DNA of 64,000 nt from JAJISG01 sp964347325 (GTDB lineage: Archaea; Thermoplasmatota; Thermoplasmata; RBG-16-68-12; JAJISG01), in NCBI GenBank assembly GCA_964347325.1, contig CAYFYA010000001.1, forward strand, positions 137,158 to 201,157, given 5' to 3'. The position numbers were made by a program, and so were the translations under genes. Below the pieces are notes generated by a model. The model saw only the letters and a list, made by a program, of their open reading frames with translations. It had not been told where the DNA came from and searched no databases. Positions within the stretch are counted from its first letter, which is position 1; each line of letters opens with the position of its first letter. Positions 59,603-64,000 of the stretch are shown here, piece by piece.

Positions 59603-60110
59603 CGAAGGGCTGAGGACATCGCGGGTGAAGACGGAAGTGCGCCTCTTCCGCGAGGCCCGAAAGCTCGGGGTACCAGTCCCCATAATCTACGACGTCGACC
59701 TGGAGCAGAACAGAATCACGATGGAGTTGGTCGAAGGCCCGACGGCGAAGGAGGTTCTCACATCCGGAGCAGAAGATGAGGAGGAGCTGTGCTACGGCAT
59801 CGGTGTCATGGCAGGAAGGCTCCACGGGGGGGACATCGTACACGGTGACCTGACCACGTCCAACATAATTCTGTCAGGAGACAGACTGTACCTCATCGAC
59901 TTCGGGCTGGGAGAGAGGAGCAGTGAATTGGAAGCAAAGGGGGTCGACCTACACCTCCTGCATGAGGCCTTCTTCAGCGCCCACTCCGAGAAGTCCCGCC
60001 TTTACAAGGAAGTCCTGAGGGGATACCGAGACGCATACCCTGAAGCCGACACCGTGATTGCCAAGGCAAGGGAGATCGAGAAGCGCGGCAGGTATCTCCG
60101 CGGCAGCTAG
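59481..60110 (+). CDS. bud32: KEOPS complex kinase/ATPase Bud32
   Basis: Small atypical kinase/ATPase of KEOPS (t6A tRNA modification), 209 residues. It has KRGAEAVLS, HSSLDEGLRTSRVKTEVRLF, the catalytic IVHGDLTTSNII and LIDFGLGERS (Asp of DFG). In many archaea it is fused to Kae1; here it is separate. ATG 59481 lies 122 bp inside the helicase frame; TTG 59493 is an alternative. rdgB follows. Confidence 0.92.
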   Translation: MRSTLLIKRGAEAVLSLTEWMGRRVVEKRRVPKGYRHSSLDEGLRTSRVKTEVRLFREARKLGVPVPIIYDVDLEQNRITMELVEGPTAKEVLTSGAEDEEELCYGIGVMAGRLHGGDIVHGDLTTSNIILSGDRLYLIDFGLGERSSELEAKGVDLHLLHEAFFSAHSEKSRLYKEVLRGYRDAYPEADTVIAKAREIEKRGRYLRGS

Positions 60111-60182
60111 GCCTCGGAATCCTCGAGCTAGCCCCCTCTGGTCGTCGACTATTTCTAGACTGGGGCATTACAGCACCAGCCA

Positions 60183-60728
60183 ATGAGGTTCGCCACCTCA
60201 AATCAAGCCAAGTTCAAGGAAGTGTTCGAAAAGCTGCGAGCCCAAGGCGTCGGCCTAGAGAGGCTGGACGTGATCTATCCAGAGGTTCAGGCGGACACTC
60301 TCGAGGAGGTGGTTACTGGAGCCCTTGAATGGCTGTCCGCCCGTTTTGGCAAAGGGGTGATGGTGGACGACTCCGGCCTTTTCGTCTCCGCGTTGAAGGG
60401 TTTTCCGGGAGTCTACTCGTCCTATGTCTACAATACCATCGGCTGCGGGGGAATCCTGAAGTTGGTGGAGGGTCGGGAGGATCGTGACGCTACTTTTCGG
60501 GCATGCTTCGGATTTACGGAGGACGGGGGGCCTCGCCTCTTCACGGGGGAGTGCCACGGCAGCATAGCCCTCGAGGAGAGGGGAGGCGGCGGCTTCGGCT
60601 TCGACCCCATCTTCATACCCAAGAACCGGCGGAGGACCTTTGCGGAGATGAGCCTTCAAGAGAAGAACGAGGTCTCTCATCGAGGCAGGGCGGTCGATAT
60701 GCTGGTTCGTCACCTCAAGGGGGACTAG
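60183..60728 (+). CDS. XTP/dITP diphosphatase (RdgB/HAM1 family)
   Basis: Removes non-canonical purine triphosphates such as ITP and XTP. The 181-residue protein has FATSNQAKFKEV, VDDSGLFVSALKGFPGVYSS, GGFGFDPIFIP and SHRGRAVDML, all characteristic. It ends with TAG in the same frame as the epimerase that follows 3 nt later. Neighbouring bud32 and rdgB are a common archaeal pair. Confidence 0.94.
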   Translation: MRFATSNQAKFKEVFEKLRAQGVGLERLDVIYPEVQADTLEEVVTGALEWLSARFGKGVMVDDSGLFVSALKGFPGVYSSYVYNTIGCGGILKLVEGREDRDATFRACFGFTEDGGPRLFTGECHGSIALEERGGGGFGFDPIFIPKNRRRTFAEMSLQEKNEVSHRGRAVDMLVRHLKGD

Positions 60729-60731
60729 AGA

Positions 60732-61697
60732 ACGAGGCTACCCAAAGGTACCCAGGTACTGGTCACCGGCGGAGCGGGCTACATGGGGAGCCACCTGTGC
60801 GAGGAGCTCCTCGATGAAGGCTACAAGGTGCGCGCCCTAGACAACCTCTCCACCGGCCGCGAGGAGTTTCTTGAGACGTGTATGGAGCGTCAGGGGTTCG
60901 AACTCGTCGTCCTCGACCTCGTCAAGGACGACATTGGGGAAGCACTAGAGGCCTGTGGTGCAGTTTTCCACCTCGCCGCGAACCCGGATGTCCGAAGGGC
61001 ACTGGAGAGCACCAGAATTGACTTCGAGCAGAACGCGGAGGCGACCTACCGACTGCTGGAGGCCATGAGACACTCCGAGGCGCGGACTCTCCTCTTCACC
61101 TCCACCTCCACGGTCTACGGCGAGGCGGAGGTGCCTACGCCGGAGGACTACTCGCCCATGAAGCCCATCTCGCTCTATGGAGCGACGAAGCTGGCCTGTG
61201 AAGCCCTCATCTCCTCCTACTGCCACACCTTCGGGTTCAAGGCTAGCGTCTTCCGCTTCGCCAACGCTGTGGGCGGGCGCTCGACTCACGGCGTTGTGCC
61301 CGATCTCATGAGGAAGTTGCGGCGGGACAGCGATGAGCTGGAGATATTGGGCCGGAAGCCAGGGACGAGAAAGTCCTACTGCTACGTGGGTGACTGTATT
61401 GCCGGCCTGCTGGCGGGTATGCGAGCCGCCAAGGGTCCCTTCGATGTCTTCAACGTCGGTAGCGAGGATCAGATCACCGTGGAGGAACTGGCGAACACGG
61501 TCTGCGACGCCCTGGGGCTCAAGGGTGTAAACTATCGGTGGACGGGGGGCGTCGACGAAGGGCGTGGGTGGATGGGAGACATTCGGGACATGTGGCTCGA
61601 CATCACCAAGCTGAAGACGACGGGGTGGCGACCGCGGTATACAAGCTCGGAAGCCGTGCGGCGAGCGGTCCGCGACATGACTGCACGCACGTGTTGA
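60732..61697 (+). CDS. NAD-dependent sugar-nucleotide epimerase/dehydratase (probable ACG start)
   Basis: The 321-residue extended-SDR protein has the cofactor motif VLVTGGAGYMGSHL, DNLSTG, AANPDVR, the catalytic SLYGATKLACE (YxxxK) and FRFANAVGGRSTHG, most like UDP-glucose 4-epimerase relatives. The first ATG (60783) lies inside the glycine motif, so it cannot be the start. Between the rdgB TAG and that point no ATG/GTG/TTG occurs; ACG 60732 lies 8 nt after AAGGGGG and gives TRLPKGTQVLVTGG. Confidence 0.83.
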   Translation, partial: TRLPKGTQVLVTGGAGYMGSHLCEELLDEGYKVRALDNLSTGREEFLETCMERQGFELVVLDLVKDDIGEALEACGAVFHLAANPDVRRALESTRIDFEQNAEATYRLLEAMRHSEARTLLFTSTSTVYGEAEVPTPEDYSPMKPISLYGATKLACEALISSYCHTFGFKASVFRFANAVGGRSTHGVVPDLMRKLRRDSDELEILGRKPGTRKSYCYVGDCIAGLLAGMRAAKGPFDVFNVGSEDQITVEELANTVCDALGLKGVNYRWTGGVDEGRGWMGDIRDMWLDITKLKTTGWRPRYTSSEAVRRAVRDMTARTC

Positions 61698-61709
61698 GGT
61701 GAGTGACTC

Positions 61710-62133
61710 ATGGAGCTCTGGGATTGTCCTGAATGCAGAAGGAAGTTCGCCCGGCACAATCAGAGCCACTCCTGTGTCTCCGTTTCTGTCGATGACCACT
61801 TTCGTGGTAAGGCCGAGGAGCTTCGTGGAACTTTTGACCGTCTTGTGGAAGGCTTGAAACAGAGCGGTCCGGTTCGAGTCGACGCCGTGAAGTCGGCCAT
61901 CAATCTCGCCGATCGATTCCACTTCGCCATGATCTACATCCATAGGGACAGTCTCACCGTGGAGTTCGCTCTGGATCGTCAGCTGGCGGGACCCCGCATC
62001 CTTCGGACCACAAAGCCTTGCTCCAAACCAGGTTCTGCATTTCGTCAAGGTAAGAGGAGGGGAGGAGGTCGATGACCAACTCCTCGGATGGCTGAGGGAA
62101 GCCCAGGCTGCTGAGGTGAGTCCCCCGGACTGA
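61710..62133 (+). pseudogene. DUF5655-like protein, frameshifted
   Basis: The start MELWDCPECRRKFARHNQSH (zinc-knuckle-like) and GPVRVDAVKSAINLADRFHF match a DUF5655-type protein. The frame would end in an unrelated basic tail at 62075. From 62017 the +1 frame continues naturally (LAPNQVLHFVKVRGGEEVDD, LLGWLREAQ) to TGA 62131-62133. One extra C at 62016-62017 explains the break: either a real mutation or a sequencing error in about 140 codons. Confidence 0.7.
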
Positions 62134-62182
62134 TTGCGTTCGACGAATCGTTAAAGCTTCACGGCGACATGGGACAGTTGTT

Positions 62183-62257
62183 GGGGCTGTAGGGTAGCTT
62201 GGCCAATCCTTCGGGCTTTGGGAGTCCGTGACTCCGGTTCAAATCCGGGCAGCCCCA
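62183..62257 (+). tRNA. tRNA-Pro (TGG)
   Basis: The 75-nt cloverleaf has acceptor GGGGCTG with CAGCCCC, anticodon arm CGGGC-TTTGGGA-GTCCG with TGG at 62219-62221, and T-arm TCCGG-TTCAAAT-CCGGG. No intron; CCA not encoded. A TTAAAGC box lies about 30 nt upstream. Its 3' end is repeated twice downstream (63338 and 63911). Confidence 0.95.
62239..62257 (+). repeat. tRNA-Pro 3'-end core, copy 1 (putative att site)
   Basis: TCAAATCCGGGCAGCCCCA within the tRNA gene; identical to 63338-63356. Site-specific integrases of archaeal elements use tRNA 3' ends of this kind. Confidence 0.7.
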
Positions 62258-62378
62258 CTAAGCCTGGTTACCGAGCCAAGCTCGCACGGTCCGGCACGCA
62301 ACCGTCGTCACGGAATGCTGTGGAGCTAGCACAAGGGAGAAATAGCTGTTGGCCATTTGGGCTGTTTGGAGAGGTACC

Positions 62379-63176
62379 TTGCGCGCAAGATCGGTAGCAG
62401 TTCTCATGATGGTGGTGCTTCTGCTCGTCGTGGCCACACCGGCCCAGGCAATCGTCTGGGGAGAAGAGGATGGGAACACTCATCCTTATGTTGGGCTGGT
62501 GGTGTTCGATGTCGGAGGCTCCCCGTCACACCGATGCTCAGGCGTCCTCCTCGCACCAACGGTCTTCCTCACGGCGGGCCACTGTACAGTCGGGACGAGT
62601 GCGGCCCGGGTGTGGTTTGAATCGGAGATCACCGACCCCTTCTACCCCTTTAGTGGGGGAACCTCGATAGACTCTGTGGCGATTCACACCCATCCAGACT
62701 GGGACAACTTCGCCAGCTTCCCAGAGACCAGCGATGTCGGGGTTGTAATCCTCAGGACCCCGGTCGCCGCCTCTGCATATGGAACACTCCCGCCAATCGG
62801 CGCCTTGGACGCCCTGGACACTCAGCGCGGACTGCAAGACCAGCTCTTCACCATTGTCGGGTATGGACTCCAGGCGGTTGTTCCGAGCCTCATGGCTGAT
62901 CTGGTGCGCTACAATGCCGACCCCATGCTCATCGAGCTCAACAGCGCGAATACGGGTGGATCCAACATTCACCTGTCAAGCGATCCGGGCGTGGGGAGGG
63001 GGACCGGTGGTGCCTGCTTCGGAGACTCCGGGGGACCCGCCTTCGTGCCGGGCTCTGAGACCGAGGTCGCGGGCGTCGGTTCGTTCGGCCTGAACCTCAA
63101 CTGCGTTGGCTCCGGATTCTACTATCGCGTCGACACCACCCACGCACAGGACTTCATCGACGACTTCCTATCGTAG
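62379..63176 (+). CDS. Secreted trypsin-like serine protease (S1 family)
   Basis: The 265-residue protein has a signal peptide (RARSVAVLMMVVLLLVVATP, cut near AQA), then the S1 catalytic triad: His in LTAGHC, Asp in TSDVGVVILR and Ser in CFGDSGGPAF. Cys pairs (RCSG with GHC; ACFGDS with LNCVG) would form the standard disulfides of a secreted enzyme. S1 proteases are rare in archaea, and the gene lies between tRNA 3'-end repeats, so transfer is likely. TTG 62379 follows GGAGAGGT. Confidence 0.9.
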   Translation: MRARSVAVLMMVVLLLVVATPAQAIVWGEEDGNTHPYVGLVVFDVGGSPSHRCSGVLLAPTVFLTAGHCTVGTSAARVWFESEITDPFYPFSGGTSIDSVAIHTHPDWDNFASFPETSDVGVVILRTPVAASAYGTLPPIGALDALDTQRGLQDQLFTIVGYGLQAVVPSLMADLVRYNADPMLIELNSANTGGSNIHLSSDPGVGRGTGGACFGDSGGPAFVPGSETEVAGVGSFGLNLNCVGSGFYYRVDTTHAQDFIDDFLS

Positions 63177-63337
63177 CGAACCGCAACTCACCGGGGTCTA
63201 GCTGGGAGATCGCCTTTAGGTGACCTTCCAGGGTCCGGGGCGGACGTGACTCGCTGCGACGAGCCTACTGCATTGCACGATTTCCTGGACCCCCGGGATC
63301 GCTGCCGAGTCAGTCTGGAGCAGCCCGCAACCTTGGC

Positions 63338-63356
63338 TCAAATCCGGGCAGCCCCA
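63338..63356 (+). repeat. tRNA-Pro 3'-end core, copy 2 (putative att site)
   Basis: 19 bases identical to 62239-62257, TCAAATCCGGGCAGCCCCA; sequence 5' to it is unlike the tRNA. It closes a segment of about 1.1 kb carrying the protease. The spacer 63177-63337 shows no gene. Confidence 0.75.
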
Positions 63357-63375
63357 TTCCTCCCCCGTGGCAGCA

Positions 63376-63630
63376 TTAACGCTCGTAGATAGACTCACGG
63401 TGCCCAACCTTCAGGACGAGAATCCGCAACACGTCACGCTGGATGTCTAGGATGACTCGGTAGTCCCCAACCCGCAACCGGTAGTAGGGCGAGTTCACAA
63501 GCTTCCTGACCAACGGCAAGGGATCGTCTCGGAGGTCCCCGACTTTGGCGAAGATCCTCCGGGCAACCGTTCGGTCCAGTTTCTTCAGCTGTCTAGCGGC
63601 GGAGTCGGCCCAGATGATCTCGAAGACCAT
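63376..63630 (-). CDS. RelE/ParE-family toxin
   Basis: The 84-residue protein has the RelE pattern: IIWADSAARQLKKLDRTVARRI, then LRDDPLPLVRKL, YYRLRVGDYRVILDIQRDV and VLKVGHRESIYER with basic catalytic-type residues near the end. RelE toxins cut mRNA on the ribosome; ParE types act on gyrase, and the two are hard to tell apart here. Its ATG overlaps the antitoxin stop (TGATG). Confidence 0.9.
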   Translation of the reverse strand: MVFEIIWADSAARQLKKLDRTVARRIFAKVGDLRDDPLPLVRKLVNSPYYRLRVGDYRVILDIQRDVLRILVLKVGHRESIYER

Positions 63631-63851
63631 CAGAAGCCCATCTCGGACTTCAGCTGCTCATGGGAGCGGTACTTCCCCGCCTTGATTTCACGGACGGCCC
63701 GCTCGAGCTCCTCCTTCGTCTGCTCGTTCAGTTCACGCAGGTCCTCGAGCAGCCGTTCCAAGACCTCCTCATAGGTCTCGCGGGGATGGAGCTTCATGCC
63801 TTCAAGGGTTCTCTTCATCTCCTGACTCAGTTGGATTGTCGTCGCTGCCAC
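63630..63851 (-). CDS. Antitoxin of the RelE-type pair
   Basis: The 73-residue protein begins AATTIQLSQEMKRTLEGMK, a ribbon-helix-helix-like DNA-binding start, and ends in a charged helical toxin-binding tail (EELERAVREIKAGKYRSHEQ). GTG 63851 is preferred to GTG 63866, because an ACTATAAAC box near 63880 places the transcript start between them. It is followed directly by the toxin. Confidence 0.82.
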   Translation of the reverse strand: MAATTIQLSQEMKRTLEGMKLHPRETYEEVLERLLEDLRELNEQTKEELERAVREIKAGKYRSHEQLKSEMGF

Positions 63852-63876
63852 GGATCCCAACCTCACCAGTGTAGTT

Positions 63877-63890
63877 TATAGTTTTCTATA
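63877..63890. promoter_or_regulatory. Promoter with inverted repeat, likely toxin-antitoxin operator
   Basis: TATAG-TTTT-CTATA is a perfect inverted repeat overlapping the TATA box of the toxin-antitoxin operon, the position expected for autorepression by the antitoxin. Binding is inferred. Confidence 0.45.
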
Positions 63891-63910
63891 GCACGCAATA
63901 GACAGGCAGG

Positions 63911-63944
63911 CCGTGACCCCGTTTCAAATCCGGGCAGCTCCACT
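63911..63944 (+). repeat. tRNA-Pro 3'-end copy 3 (diverged, putative att site)
   Basis: 31 of 34 bases match 62226-62259 of tRNA-Pro, including the variable/T-arm region CCGTGAC and TTCAAATCCGGGCAGC. It closes a second segment of about 0.55 kb that carries the toxin-antitoxin pair. Confidence 0.7.
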
Positions 63945-64000
63945 GGCCAGACGACCTCCGCGAGGGGACATCAGCGCGCCTTACCGGAGCCAGGCATCCA

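Noticed and set aside
60726..60728. Pyrrolysine or readthrough at TAG between rdgB and the epimerase
   Set aside because: TAG ends a large share of genes in this window, so it is an ordinary stop; no Pyl genes or insertion signal are visible, and an SD plus ACG explains the arrangement.
1..64000. CRISPR arrays, rRNA genes and insertion sequences
   Set aside because: No regularly spaced direct repeats, no rRNA sequence and no transposase or terminal inverted repeats were seen. The only large exact repeats are the pilin cassettes, the contig overlap and the tRNA 3' ends.
62258..64000. Integrase gene belonging to the tRNA-Pro repeats
   Set aside because: None of the frames in this stretch carries tyrosine-recombinase motifs; only the protease and toxin-antitoxin genes are supported.

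Overview
The window is a 64 kb piece of an archaeal chromosome with high GC content. It encodes archaeal TBP and TFB, RNase P proteins, the exosome, the proteasome alpha subunit, KEOPS subunits, prefoldin, archaeal riboflavin enzymes and AglB/STT3. Promoters are T/A-rich boxes (TTTAAATA type) about 25 nt before leaderless or short-leader starts. FtsZ, DUF835, several KaiC/RAD55-like ATPases, PurH, and the lack of L34e/L14e genes in the DUF106-cmk-cbf5 cluster point to an uncultured Thermoplasmatota lineage. That placement is inference. A 100-N scaffold gap shows that this is a draft or metagenomic assembly.

Layout. 1-2.7 kb: a probable Ku tail with an NHEJ-type DNA ligase, then two beta-oxidation-type enzymes. 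2.7-6.2 kb: S17e and an ABC-2 exporter interrupted by a spurious gap. 6.1-16.7 kb: housekeeping genes (RNase P Rpp21, two M24 peptidases, CBS-HPF protein, acylphosphatase, TatD-like hydrolase, TBP, PanE, an alkyltransferase-like/endonuclease V fusion, an amidohydrolase-like protein, RNase HII). 17.1 kb: an initiator tRNA with two non-canonical introns. 17.4-19.2 kb: a KaiC-like pair. 19.2-28.3 kb: cytidine deaminase and FtsZ, then a conserved superoperon (rnp2, psmA, SBDS, rrp4/41/42, L37Ae, rpoP, pcc1, prefoldin beta, DUF106, cmk, cbf5). 28.4-31.7 kb: tRNA-Ser, PGI/PMI and ribB-ribL-ribC-ribH. 31.7-42.5 kb: Roadblock, PHP, MetG, TRAM, CARF-HTH, TFB, PurN, PurH, FolD, PurD and translin. 42.5-49.7 kb: a 2160-residue AglB with a long tail of extracellular modules, plus a surface protein. 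49.8-55.3 kb: Trm112-like, Tsr3, two pilins sharing an identical 5' half, a RAD55-like pair, HPS-RraA fusion and an M50 protease. 55.4-61.7 kb: a structured leader before a B12/radical-SAM protein, a zincin-like protein, XPD-like helicase, Bud32, RdgB and a sugar epimerase. 61.7-64 kb: an accessory zone at tRNA-Pro with three copies of the tRNA 3' end, a secreted trypsin-like protease and a RelE-type toxin-antitoxin pair.

The most unusual signals are these. (1) At least five genes (two pilins, TRAM, an ABC permease, the epimerase), and perhaps a sixth, have no ATG/GTG/TTG at the right place but carry CTG, ACG or ATA at correct spacing from a strong Shine-Dalgarno sequence. (2) The initiator tRNA-Met is split by two introns, in the D-loop and T-loop, with bulge-helix-bulge geometry. 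(3) tRNA-Pro 3'-end repeats delimit small cargo segments. (4) A short hairpin RNA with an anti-Shine-Dalgarno-like loop lies upstream of folD. (5) AglB carries a giant extracellular fusion.
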